Positions 10,179 through 22,543 of a DNA stretch of 64,000 nt are shown in pieces. Origin of the DNA: Collybiopsis luxurians FD-317 M1 (lineage: Eukaryota; Basidiomycota; Agaricomycetes; Agaricales; Omphalotaceae). Numbering within the stretch: the first letter of the stretch is position 1; the number at the start of each line of letters is the position of its first letter. The translations under genes were made by a program, and so were the position numbers. The stretch covers positions 1,039,558-1,103,557 of the forward strand of contig KN834758.1 in assembly GCA_000827265.1 (NCBI GenBank), read 5' to 3'. The notes beneath the pieces are model-generated. The model did no database searches. It was given only the letters and a program-made list of their open reading frames with translations, and was not told the origin of the DNA.

Positions 10179-13100
10179 ATGGCGGAATCCAGGATGTCGG
10201 TCGGTCAGCGAGGTCTAATGCCAGCAATGGACACACTACGTATGCCCCACAAGAAAACAAACCTATCACAAATTTTGAACCCTACCGCCCAGACTCAGGC
10301 GCTAAGGGCAACGGCAGATTACGAACACCAACGGTATCAGCAATACAGAAACGCTGAAGACAATCAAATGGCTCAGCGGTGGCATCCTAGAACGAATAAC
10401 GAACAATTAATCTCAAATCCATATGTAGTCTCAGCAAGCAGATATTCCACGGACCACTACTGGGAAGCAGACCGAGCTGGTGAGTCATTCGAAAAAAAAC
10501 GAGTTGCTCAGGGTCGCTCACTGCATTCAGACATATCGGGCCAATCGCCCGATCAGCCAACTCACGATCAGCAGTTCCAGGCGCCTCATGTTCCAGCCGA
10601 CGCGCTCTTGGACCAGAACCACCATCACCTCTCAATGTTCTCTGGTTCAGAATTCCAGTATTCTGATAGGGCTTCTACTAGAATACAGGCCAGACATACC
10701 GTTGAACCACCTCCAAATTACAATGAATCTTATGCCGAAATCAGTGAAGATTATCAGCAGCCTCAAGCAGAGTATTCGAGGAAGAGGACTGCACCACCTG
10801 GACCTATAGGGCCACCTGGGCCGAAGAAGGCCAAAAAATCGTCATCTAGTATGTGAAAATGTGGAATGGCAATCTTTGTTCTCATCCTGCCTTTCACAGC
10901 GACTGGCACCATTGCCTCTAAACGTGGCTTCACAAAGAAGAAACGGAATGAAGCGGAGGCCCTTCGTGTTCAAAATGGTTCGCAAATAGTACCAGTCCAT
11001 GGCTTGGTCTTACGAATCTTCTCCAGCATTTCTCGTTCCAGGTGTAAGATACGTCAACGAGAAAAACGCCGAGTCTTCAGATAGTGCGTAGCTTCAGCAT
11101 ATAGGTCTTTTTCCCTTTTTTTAAACGTCTTTAGATCGTATGCGAATGCTTCAACCAGAAGAGTCTGCGAGTTTTGGTGCCGGCAAACTGACTCCAGAGT
11201 TACAAACAGCCAGATGTATGTCTGCCAAGTACAAAGCAGAAGACTTTCCGAAGTGCGTCTCGTGCACACGACGTTGGGCAGGAGATACTTGTCGCTTTCA
11301 AGGTATACGTATCTTCCTCAGGGATGATAGCAAGAATCTGGTTGGAATGAGCTTTGTGAATAACCAAAAGGAAGAAAAACCAACGATGGCCTTCCCTAAG
11401 GATTGGAACGTTGATCTGGACAACAAGGACTTGTTGTGCACTATGGTATAGAATCACGGCTATCAGCTCACTTCTTTGGCTGACTTTTTTTCTCCCTAGC
11501 GTGTAACAGCAAGGCAATTACTACCCGTTCTACATGCGGAACGCAGGCACGTGGACACCCAGGAAATCATCTATAGACCTAGGGAATGTGAAGTGCGGGC
11601 AACTTGCGGCAAGTTTCTTTTATCTCCCGCTTTACCTTCGCTGAGGTCGATTTCAGATACGTGCATGACCTCCCTCTTTTGCTGCTCTTGGATGTGTCGT
11701 TTATGTGGCCGTGAATCCTGTTCTGAATGTTACGAGGAGCTAGTCGCAATAACCGGCGATCCAAACGTCGATCTTCGAAATTCTGAATCGTGCAACTCTC
11801 CGGAGGTGCAAGCACAGATGGCTTCCCGACTTGCCGACCAAAAATCTCGCAAAGAAAAACAGAACCATTCAAACCCATTCTTTCTCGCTTGCACGAAACG
11901 ACAGGAACATCGGGCGGCGGAGTTTACACCAGTTTCGAGATTTTGTTTACGAGAGTTGGATGCAGCAATTAAGGATATGGAGGCTATTCTAAAGGATGAG
12001 GATATAGAGAGCTTGGATGAACCCAGGGAAAATGCAGAGACAAATTCCGCGAGTTCTACCGCATCGGATAGTACAGGTGTCAGGACACCTCCCGATTTGC
12101 TATCGACAGCTGTGCTGACCGAAAAAGATGTCGGATTCCCAAGTCGGATTCGTTACCCAGGAAGCTACTCGCAGACGTTGCCAACCACCCACCAACAGCC
12201 TCATGCTCAACCGTATGTTTCTCAGTTACAAGCTGCGCACGGTACTCATCTTCCAGTCCCGAACTCTGGATATCACCAATACCCCCAACAAGAGCTATAC
12301 AGCTCAGGACCGTCTGTGCTTCCATATCATCAATCTCAGCCTACCCAATCCTCTCACAATTCATATTCGAATCAGCGTTCTGACATGACACCGTCAGCTT
12401 CCCCTCAGCTCCAGTCATCATCTTTTGCCCCTTCTACTCAAGCTACTATCGTATCATCCACTTCTACCGCGTCTACATCTTCCATACCTCTCTACTATCC
12501 ACCCTCCCACTGCGCCGATGTCCCTCTCCTCGAAATCCCAAGATATATTTTTAACGACTTGACAACGTCTACGTTCAGGAGCGTTTGGAAATTAGGTATC
12601 CCTATTTTGGTTACGGAAGTAGGTCAACGTTTCCGCATCCAGTGGACACCGGAATATTTCATGAAAACTTACGGCGACCAGAGCTGTTTAATTGTTGAAT
12701 GCCAGACAGACAACAACAAAAGGGTGACTGTAGGGGATTTTTTTGCCGAGTTTGGAAAGTACGCACATCGTGCAGCGACGGAAACTGTGTCCAGCACTCT
12801 TCCCACCCAATCGGATTCGACAAGTAATGACTCCACGAGTCCTCAGCGCATTATCGACAACCCCGGCGATATATGGAAACTGAAAGACTGGCCACCCTCT
12901 GCCGATTTCAAGACGACGTTCCCGGAGCTGTACGAAGATTTCTCGCAGGCTGTTCCAATTCCAAATTATGTCAGGAGAGACGGAACGTTGAATATAGCGT
13001 CGCATTTTCCTTTGAATGCCATCGCGCCCGACTTGGGTAAGTTACTGTATATTTTTGTCTCATTGCGCTGTTCAAAGATTCTCATGCCTTATCAAGGACC

Positions 13101-13788
13101 TAAAATGTATAATGCCATGGCTTCCAATCAAGCTCGTGGATCCAAGGGCTCTACCCGCTTACACATGGACATGGCTGATGCAGTGAATGTCATGACCTAC
13201 GCCGCCGATTGTCCTGACGGCTCACCTGGATGTGCGGCGTGGGACCTGTTCCGTGCTGAAGACTCGGTGAAGCTTCGGGCGTATCTCAAGGAGAAATTTC
13301 CGAATTCTCATCCGACAGATCCTATTCATGGCCAGCAAGTGTTCCTGGATGAAGATATGAGGAAAGAACTTGCGGACAAGTGGGGCGTTTCTAGTTTTAG
13401 GGTCTACCAGAGACCAGGCGAAGCAATATTCATTCCGGCTGGCTGTGCGCATCAGGTGGGAGGGTCTGATTGCATGTCTTCTTATTTTCTTTGATGGCTG
13501 ACTTTGGGGTTGCTTCTTATTTTTTTCCTTTTGTTCTTCCTCCGAAAGGTCTGCAACCTTGCCGATTGCATCAAAGTCGCCATTGATTTCGTATCTCCTG
13601 AGAATGTGACAAGATGCGAGCAGCTAACGAAGGAATTTAGGGAGCAAAATCAAAGCAAAGTGTGGAAGGAGGATATTTTGCAGCTAAAAAGCATGATGTG
13701 GTTCGCATGGCTCTCGTGCTCTCAACAGCGGGAGGAACGCAAGGGGAGTCGGGAGAGAGACGATACGCCGGCGAGTAGGAGTAGCTAA
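10179..13788 (+). CDS. KDM3-like JmjC histone lysine demethylase, eight exons
   Basis: Predicted Fe(II)/2-oxoglutarate histone demethylase of the KDM3/JMJD1 type (H3K9 methyl removal in the nucleus). Exons 10179-10848, 10900-10977, 11042-11083, 11135-11445, 11500-11608, 11657-13036, 13097-13455 and 13549-13788 join in frame to 1062 residues. Order: a disordered Q/P-rich N-terminus with a basic KKAKK patch; a cysteine-rich segment (CDTCMTSLFCCSW, CRLCGRESCSECYEEL, about 400-435) like the KDM3 zinc finger; PFFLACTKRQEH; a low-complexity linker; then the JmjC domain. Iron ligands are visible as HMD (about residues 886-888, TRLHMDMADAVNVMTY) and the distal His in FIPAGCAHQV (about 982), followed by the KDM3-typical CIKVAIDFVSPENV. 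The intron at 11609-11656 is GC-AG. The first in-frame ATG was taken; nearby Mets at 10194 and later are alternatives. The 10978-11041 intron is the least certain. Confidence 0.88.
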
Positions 13789-16700
13789 GCGTTGGTCTCC
13801 GCTTATACCACCGGAATTGCTTAAACTTGTACTTATCTTATTGTAGCATTTGTCGTTTTGGGATGTCATGCATGTCATAGTTCGTAACTTTATGTAGCTT
13901 TGGGTTCGGAGCATTGTATATATACTGTATGTACATACACCAGTAGTGCGGTCCTTATGCCGCCAGCGCAGAGTACTTCTCATTTAGCGAGCAGCTGGAC
14001 AGCGTTACCGCCTTGTCAGCGCACGTCGGCCTCGACCGTTGGGCTTTGGCCGACGAGATTCCAGGGCTGTAGTTTTCATGAAAAAGCCCGATGAGGGTCG
14101 CAATGTTCGGGTTCTTGTGGGTCATTTACGAAGTCTCTCAGACTCTCTGGCCTGAAGGACTTAAGTAACGAAGTGCAGGTTCAATTTGACAGATACTTCA
14201 GGTATTATAATAGGTATACAAGGGAATACTGATAAACTGCAGAAACGGTACTCACCACCAGACAATCTGAAGGACAAAAACATCAGTCGACGTGATTAAA
14301 ATTGAAAAGCGATTCCACTCACCATCATCGATTTATACCATCCATGCATCAATAAAAAAAAAACCCCTCCGAAGAGGAAAGAAAAGCAAAAAAATTATAA
14401 TGAGGACCACCATCGTAGGCCAAGAGTAGTCTGAATCGAGTTACACGACAACCCAAAGCTCGTCTCACGACGGACTTGAAGCAAATCGCGCGCCACGAAG
14501 TGCACTAAAGGACGCGTAAAATTCAACATCTCTTCGAACCCTGATCCCTCCCTACACAGGATCAACACCGCTCCAACTTCAGTATGTATACCGCACATTA
14601 CAAACGCCCGGACCGCCTGTGGTGTAAAAGCTGTGCGCTATAGCCAGATACACCGCGGACAGGAAGGTTTAAACGGTTCGCGGTATAAAAATTCTGCGTA
14701 CTGCAGTGTGACAAAACAGGTTCAAATCCGCTTCACAGCGGACTCGAACAAGTGACCGGCGGGCCGGCTATTTGCCGCTCAACAACCAGCCACCCACGCT
14801 TCCCTGAAGGAGCATCTGCGTGTGAGGTAGAGGGAAACCAGGAAGATACGCCGAAAAAATCGCGCCCAATCTCCATAACTAATTCCAAGCCAGACATCCC
14901 CCATTTTCCTCACTCCGTACGAATACGAAGGTCTTTGGACAAAAAAGGAGACATCCAGCGATTTTCTGATAAGCCACTTGGCCAGTTGAAGCCAGGCCCA
15001 GCTAGAGCCAATTAAGGGAGCATTTATCCTCAGACCTTAGCCCACTCGCGAGAGAAGAACGGTAAGGTTCTGTGCGGAGCGAGTGTCGTGGCTTTCGGCC
15101 TACAATGGTGATAGTTTGAAAGACAAGGAAAAAAGCGCCCTATATACCTTGCAGGGATGACGTAATTGCCACGTTTGGTTGGTAAGCGCTTCCACTCAAC
15201 GCTCACCCTCGGTTCCAGTGTTCGGACCTCAAACGGACTACGCGCTGCGCGTGATAACGTCTCAAGAAACAATGGCCCCAGACTAGCCACACAAGCAATA
15301 AGGGATCCAACCCTCTAGATGCCAGGAGACTGATCTGATATTCGAGGATGTCGACGTCCTACTTGACCTTGTTCTCGTCGACCGATCCGACTCTGTAACC
15401 TGGTTCATATTTTCTCGCGACACGAGCGCGAGGTGGGTATAGGCTCTGGCAGCGAGTGCACTTGTTGCAAGTAGGTGTTACGCCGCTGGTCGGTTCTTAT
15501 TTTGTAACTGCGGAGTGGAAACAAGGCGCTCCATGTACCTTCCTCCCACCACGCTTTAAATCGTGACTGGGCCTTCACCACAAGCTCCTCACTCCATGCA
15601 GCAATCGTCTACGTTATTGGCCTAGTATCGTTTCTCACAGTTACTCCATATACTCCTTGCTCTTGGAGTAGTTGGCGAGTCGGGAAGCAGGACTTACCGA
15701 ATGTGCGATCCTTCCTTGGGCCTAAGGCTGTGACAGGTTGATAAAGTAGCTTGCTCGGTCCTTCAAGTTCCTGTGTTTTTCAAAACTGCTCTCAGCTCGG
15801 AATGTCGCGCCCGAGCTGTCGAAATCTGGCTATTGTCAAGGACTTGTCAACATGAGTGACGTTCTAGAAAACCTCTACCTCTCGTGAAAATCTGGATTTC
15901 TAAAGCTCGGACGACGTGCCGGATTTGGTGTCTGCCACCGCCGCCTATAGTTCCTGACACTAACCATAGTATTTAGCGATAAGAGGAAAGGCTTCAAGCT
16001 AAGTATGTATGTTTGTTTCCTGTAGACCGCGCTTTGCTAACAGTCTATAGTGTCTTATACTAAGTTCAACAGCCTGAATCTTCTAAGCGGGAATTCCTCT
16101 AGTCTTTGACAGGTATGTATTCACATTTCTTCTCTTCTTCAGACATTCAACCCTTCCCATTAAAGACTCTCTTCGTATGTTTTAATCAGGGTTGATCGGA
16201 TGTAAATACGGGACCGAACTCTTCCAAGCTTCCAACATTCATTCAGCCGCAGAATCCGTGCACCGTATTGATGCATGAACTGTATATCAAAACTTTGATT
16301 TCTGTAAGGCCCCTTCCTGTCGGTCGACGGGATTGATGCGCTCGAAATTCAAATTGCGGTTCGTCCTAACTCCTGGATCTGTATGGTTGACGATTCAATG
16401 GACGGTTGAGGAGCATCTGCACTTGACTTGCACCGGGAAGAACCCCGCGCTGGTATACGTACACGTAGGTGGTGGTAACGGCTTCGGATAACATGAACCG
16501 ACACTGACGTAGTCACGAAGGTTCTAAATGTCTAGCATCGATGGAAGGCAAGAATCTGAGATCTCTCTTATGGTGTTCAGGCGTTGTCTTGTTCATGCCT
16601 ATCGATAAATCCTCGGTGAGTGCCTTTCGACGGGTGCCATCATCCATAGGGGAATTCGACAACTGCGCAAACTTTGACAATGATCATTCCATCCAGGGAC

Positions 16701-17669
16701 TCTCCCGACCTGTGATTGCCAGATGATATCAAACATCCGCTGTATTGAGGTCCGTATGCATATTCGATAGGACCGTGGCTATCCACCGCACCTCCACCAA
16801 CGGACAGGATCCGGGACCGCAAGTTCAGCTGCGTGATTGGTGCGTAATAACACCAACGCGCGATTTCTGGACTGACAGAATGCCTGTGGATAGATGGATG
16901 GATGCTGTATGCTGTGTATGTACTATACTATGATACGTAAACAGTGAATCAACCATTGGATTTACTGGTATGAACAGCGAGCATTCCGAGGCGACAGAGC
17001 CCGTTAGAAACGGGTAATTTATTTCCCGAAGGTGGAGGTGTGGGGGAAAAGGTGCGGCCACTGGAATTAGGTTGAGGCTTCGCCTCTGTTCCTTCGAAAC
17101 CTCTATCCAGGGGAAAAGTACGCATGGACATGAGAGGATTCAGGTCTTCTTCGCACACGACTGGACAGATATCCGTCCCGCTACATAAGAAATAAGGTGA
17201 AGGGACAGAAGTGGCTGAAAATAGGATCATGAGACATATTTGGCTTGGAAGGACAAGGCGGTTAATATAGAGATAGATATGATTCATGACACGATCTGAA
17301 AAAAATGGCCGAGAAGGAAGTAACGCCGATCCAGATTTCGATTCCGGCGGGTTCATGAATCACACCCGGCCCTTTGTTTCTGAACCACCATGTTCGACGA
17401 GATGCCTCTGTTCTGTTCCCGACATAACCTACTTTACAATTACTTGGGGGGGAGGCGCGCTGAGCTTACGAATTCCTTTTATGGATTTGTTCACGTGATT
17501 ATATTCTGTTGGCCTCTGCCCTTTAGCTTTGTTCGACCTCACAGCAGTTCTTCACCCTTGCTTTGGAACCAGAAGAAAAAGCAGACAGCGGGGCATTCTT
17601 TGCAGAGTTATTGACTTTGCTCAGTACGCTGTCAAAAGAGTCTAGTCGCCGCCAATTTTCACGGCCCAA
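13789..17669. other. About 3.9 kb without a recognised gene
   Basis: Contains only short, unsupported open frames on both strands and a poly-A/poly-C tract near 14352-14367. A segment at 14718-14810 has T-loop-like and D-arm-like strings but does not fold into a proper tRNA. No transposon ends seen. The last part holds the promoter of the gene at 17670. Confidence 0.5.
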
Positions 17670-19548
17670 ATGATACACGTCGATCTGAATCAGCATACAC
17701 CTATTCTCTCGCCGCCTTCCAAGCAAAATCTTATTATTTCCTCGGAGAATCACCTCCTCAATTGGCCCGAATCTTCTCCAACAAATTTCGACAGAATTCC
17801 GTCCCCGTCACAGCCAGATTCTTCCCTTCCGGGTCCAACTACGCCCAAGGACAACCAGCCTATAGCTGCTAATCCAGAAGCCCCGGATACTCCTGCTAGT
17901 CCCACAGACGGCAATTCCGCTTCTCCTCCAAGAGCTCACACCAGTTCTTCCCTTTCCCCCGTTCCCGACGCTCCTCGTAGCTCCCCTTCTCCTACCACGG
18001 CAAATTCAAATTCTAATACGGATGGCCAAAATGCGGAACCGCCGCCAGACGAAAAACTGTCTCGTCAGTCAACTCCATTGAGCGAACTTTCACCCCCGCC
18101 GGACGACGACGATGACCCTCCAGACGAGAAAAAGGAGTCTGAAAAATCGACGGATGATGTTGAACCCAAGAAGGAGCAGCAGGAGGCTGACACAAAGCCT
18201 GAAAAACCATCTGAAAATTCATCCAATCCCTACCCCAACCGACCTTCCGATTCTGTCCCTCCTCCCTCTACATCACCCAGCCATAATTCCAGCAAAGATC
18301 CCAAAGTTGTCACCATTTTGGACCTGAATTCAGAGCTATTCAAGTAAGTAGCAGTTGTCAGATTCGATCACAGAAGAAGAGTAATTGATCATCTCTTATA
18401 TAGAGTTTTGCTGGACCTCCAGGCACGTGGAATAAATCCTCCGGATGCACGATTTCAGCAGTGAGTTGTTGGGGCACGATGATCGTACGTAACTAACGAG
18501 TTGACTTTCGTAGATATGCTTCCCGCCTCCAAAGCAATCTCAACTATCTCGCAACTGCAGCCGATCGACCGGTTCGTGTTCTCCACGTCTCTATGTCTCC
18601 CTATCGCTAATGTTTCGTTGATTCCAGAGCCATCTTTCCCCCATGGTCTATCCGTTATTGGAGACTCCGCCCTCAATTGACTTTTTGCCCATGGACCGGA
18701 TACAGCAGCTTTATGTAGAGCTCTCATCGTTGTTCTCGAAATCCGGTCAGCGTCCTGGTGGTATGCCCAATAACCATGTGGGTGTCAATAACCTAAAGCG
18801 TGAACGCCCAGATGAAGGTAATCTTGACGCGATGGGGCATAAGCGGCGAGATACCGGTGAGGGCAAGACGAATAGCAACGGCATGATGCCTCCACCTTCG
18901 TTACCGGCGCAGGATCAGCTACCGAATGGTACTTCTTCGACTCGTTCTTCTCCTATGCCCGTGACCCCACAGGCTTCTACGGGAACTGGTATGAATTCTC
19001 CTGCGCCAGGTCAGGGTCTCGGAGGTACCGGTCCCCTGCCCGATGCAAACATGTCGGAGGCTCAAGCCACAGCTATGCGAGAACGGAAGATGGCTGCGAT
19101 GCGCGCTCAGCAGCAGCAACAGCAGCCAGGAACGCAGCCAGGAATGTCTTCCGTTCCTCAGCAAAATCGACAAATGTCTCCCCCTTCTTCCTCTGGTCCT
19201 ACTCCGTCAAATCCGCAGATGTCGCCCGCCTCACCCCAAGCAGTTGGTTCTGGCGGTCCTTCGAATCCTGCGGGCGGTACTGGCTCTGGTCCGTCGATTA
19301 GCGGTGGTGGAATGTCAGTACAACAGATGCAGCAGCAGGCGTTTGCACTTTTGCAGATTCAGCCTCCTCATGCGATCGTGCAATACGTGTCTCGTATGGT
19401 GCCAAACTTTTCGACGCTATCCCACCAAGATCAGGCGAGACGAATTTTCCAGGTTAGTCGATCCCTTTTTATGTTTTAACCTTTATAACTCAATCCGTCG
19501 TTTCAGGTCCTGCAAATGCGGCAACAGCAGCAACAGCAACAACAGCAA

Positions 19549-19585
<37 letters not shown>

Positions 19586-20931
19586 ATCCCCAACAGCAAA
19601 TGGGTGGAAACATGTCCGGCATGCCCAATGGTTCGTTCCCTAATCCAAGCCCTGTGTCACCTCAGCAAGCTCAGATGAATCCGATGATGGGTGGCATGAA
19701 CCCAGCTCCCGGTGGTATCGCTGGCGGCGCAGGTGGCGCCGGGAATATGGGTAACATGGGCATGAACCAGATGAACCAAAATCAACGACAGCAACTCATG
19801 CTCATGCAACAGCAACAGCAAAGAGGTGCGGGTGGTGGGATGGGCGGACCCGGCGGCGGGATGGGACCGGGAGGCATGAATCCCATGAACAATACGAACA
19901 GCATGAACAATATGAACAATATGAACGGACTGACCCCACAACAGTACGCGATGATGCAGCATCGCCAGCAGCAACAACAAGCGGCTCAGCAAGGGGGGCA
20001 GATGTCGCAAGGTGCAAACTCACCGACGCATTCGCATCATAGCGGAGGTACGGGCTCACCGATGATACCTGGAAGTGATATCAACTTCCCTGCGCTACGA
20101 TCAAATTCTGCTATTCCAGGCATTGCGAGGAGCGCGCGGTCACCGTCAGATCCGACTAGTGGAAGTGGTATGGGTGTCGCTGGTATGGGAGGAATGGGTG
20201 TGGGGGGAGGAATGGGGGGTGGTTTGAGCTCCGCAATGGGTGGCGGTGGGATGGGACCCGGAATGGGTAACAATCTAGGTGGCGGGATGGGCTCAGCGAT
20301 TGGGGGCGGGGTCCCTAGCAATCAGCCATCTATGATGCCCCGGGGACCAACGAGGGCGCCGTCATTGGGCCAGGAAGAACTGTCGCGAATGATGGGAGCA
20401 GGTCCATCCTCGAGAGGGGGGATGATGCCGGGTCCGGGAGGCGTCCCCGGGTCAGGTAACTTCAACCCGCCGATGCAGAATCAGTGGCAGCAACAGATGG
20501 GTGGTGGCGGAGGAATGGGAGGTGGAATGGGCGGCGGGCGTCCTCCGAGTGCTCATGGTGGATACGGTGGAAATATGGGAGTGCCTTCACCTCCTGGAAA
20601 TGCAGGGGGTGGATTTGGTTCCGGTGGTGGTATGGGTTCTTCTTCTTATCCGTTCCCCACTCCTTCACCAGGAATAGGCCACCCCGGCGACCTTGCATCT
20701 TCCAATCTAGGTATAGGTATGGGTATGTCACGACACATGTCTGCTACCCCTGGGCCCGGCCAGCAGATGCAAAATCCGAACATGATGGGCAATATGGGAA
20801 ATATGGGCAACATGAACCCAATGAATATGAACATGAATATGAACATGAACATGAACATGAATAGTCCAATGAGTGCGGAACAATTTCCTTTCATGTCGAA
20901 TGACCTTGACCCGTACAGCTGGACTCAATAA
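17670..20931 (+). CDS. SS18/SSXT-family transcriptional cofactor, five exons
   Basis: Likely SWI/SNF-associated cofactor of the SS18 (SYT)/SSXT family, acting in the nucleus. Exons 17670-18343, 18404-18460, 18514-18571, 18628-19452 and 19507-20931 join to 1012 residues. After a Pro/Ser-rich disordered N-terminus, residues about 216-262 match the SSXT helix pattern: LDLNSELFKVLLDLQ, ARFQQYASRLQSNL, NYLATAAD. This is comparable with the animal LDEN-LI-I-YQ-K-YQ-LHRNLVYLATIAD layout. The C-terminal half is an M/G/Q/P-rich activation-like region. It includes a 21-glutamine tract, several GGGMGG runs and an alternating Met-Asn repeat near the end, as in animal SS18 QPGY domains. All splice sites are GT-AG. 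The family call rests on a short domain spread over four exons, so a profile search is needed to be certain. Homopolymeric tracts may vary in length between strains. Confidence 0.74.
19522..19584 (+). repeat. CAG/CAA glutamine-coding repeat
   Basis: Sixty-three bp encoding 21 consecutive glutamines, mixed CAA and CAG codons in the first half and pure CAG in the second. It lies immediately after the last splice acceptor of the SSXT-family gene. Confidence 0.95.
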
Positions 20932-21663
20932 AATCTTTATTATAGGTTCCTAGCTAAAACTTTTTTTAGTTTTGCTTTGCTTGCTCTCGATGTTGCTGCT
21001 CTGCTTCATGTATCGTTACTCATGCACTTTGTTCATCATCATTCTTTCTATTCCTCCTACCTTTGGTATCCATATACTTTATCACCTTCTTGGTTGTTCG
21101 TTCTCACCCAACTCGTCGTGTTTCTTTCTTTGTTACCTTTCCTGGTCTCCTGTTCATCATTGTATAAAAATTCTTGAAGACACAGACTATCTTTGTCCAC
21201 GGTTTGGATCGATTAATCAACACGTCAACTTGCGAGTGGCTTGGTCGCTGTTTCATATTTGACCTTTTTTTTTCTTCTTTGACTTTCTTCTTCCTCCCTC
21301 GTCTTCTATAATTTGCGAATTTACCCAAGCCGTAATATACATACTTATATATCCTTTCCGCGCTGCACCACTCTTTCCAGCCGTATACGACTTTACTTGC
21401 TATGACAGAGGATCTGTACGTATATCATGTATAGCCTACCTGTAGAAAGCCGAAAAAAATTCTCTTGGATAATCGCAACTCGATGCTGGGAAGTTGTTTG
21501 CCTGGATAGAACGACTCGGAGGATGGCCGAAATGCATCTGCGGGAAGCAATAGTGAATAGACAGTGCGAACTTGATGGGGAAGGAGGGTGTTACTCCCCG
21601 GACTTGTCGAAGGGATAATAGAGGCGCAGAGATTTGTTCATGCCATTTATTGCGAGACGGAGG

Positions 21664-21930
21664 AACGCCGATACCTGTAAAGAAATGAAGAAGCAACCTG
21701 CGCGAAGCAAGTAAAAATCCCAAAAATTTTAAGAAGCTATTGGATAACTTTCAAGCCGTCAACGCATGTGCGGAGGCGAGGAAGAATATCCATGCTTTGA
21801 GTAGACGGGGCCCCGAAAGGACTTCACGCACTACTTCTGCGCCATCAACAGCGGAATCCGGGACTCGACACCCCGACTCGTGACTTTCTACCTCTCCATC
21901 CTTTGGCTACATCTACCTGGACTCCGTCGG
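21664..21930 (+). repeat. Dispersed repeat family, copy A
   Basis: Shares with 22095-22365 the ordered blocks CGATACCTG, AAATG, GCAACCTGCGCGAAGCA, CAAGCCGTCAACGC, GCGGAGGCGAGGAA and CTACCTGGACTCCGTCGGG, with about 70-75 % identity by eye. The core can form a short hairpin (CCTGC-GCGAA-GCAGG in the better-preserved copy). Confidence 0.7.
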
Positions 21931-22094
21931 GGGAAACAGAGAAAAGGAGGGACGCTCAAAGATGAAGAAAGGTCCATCGCTAAAGAGGATTACTCCAAGC
22001 TTTACCGGAACCTACACCTCTGTCGGGGGGAAACAGAGGCACAGGTCCTACATCATGCGTAATGCATAGATTATCTCTGACCATCTCAAGATAG

Positions 22095-22365
22095 GTAACA
22101 CCGATACCTGCAAATAAATGCAGGAGGCAGCCTGCGCGAAGCAGGTGAAAGGTTCAAAAAATTGTTTTAGCATCGGATGACTTCCAAGCCGTCAACGCGA
22201 GATGAGCGGAGGCGAGGAAAAACATCCTTGCTATTGGTTCGTAGAGTCCAGGAAAGGATTCTGCATACGCTTTCCGTGCTATCGGCAACGGAATTCGAGG
22301 AGTTATGGCTTCCTATGCGACGCCTATTCCATCTTTGGGTTCCACCTACCTGAAATCCGTCGGGA
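22095..22365 (+). repeat. Dispersed repeat family, copy B
   Basis: Second direct copy, 430 bp downstream of copy A, with an intact CCTGC-GCGAA-GCAGG hairpin. A third, internally shortened copy lies inverted near 61143-61228, so the family is dispersed and not simply tandem. Confidence 0.7.
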
Positions 22366-22543
22366 GGAATGGAGGTGGGGGGAGAGGAGGGGTGCCAAAG
22401 ATAAAGCTGCTATTAAAAAGAGAGGGAAATTAGTCAAATTAATGCGTGGCGGTTATAAAGAGGGTAAATTTTGGTGTAGATGTACTGGAATCCATGTAAG
22501 TAGCGATACAGATACAAGTCCGATATGATCTAGATTCTGGATA

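Larger units (their letters stand above)
20932..22543. other. Intergenic between convergent genes, with dispersed repeats
   Basis: Begins with a T-rich 3' region of the SSXT-family gene and ends at the stop of the kinase gene on the other strand. It contains two diverged direct copies of a dispersed element (annotated separately). No further gene recognised. Confidence 0.55.

Noticed and set aside
11300..11325. Short GT..AG segment in the KDM3-like gene (GTATACG to CTCAG)
   Set aside because: At about 19-24 nt it is too short for an intron, and the read-through CRFQGIRIFLRDDSKN is coherent protein.
14718..14815. Possible tRNA (T-loop-like TTCGAGTC and D-arm-like string on the minus strand)
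   Set aside because: The T-stem and acceptor stem do not pair and the anticodon arm is not formed; at best a tRNA-derived fragment.
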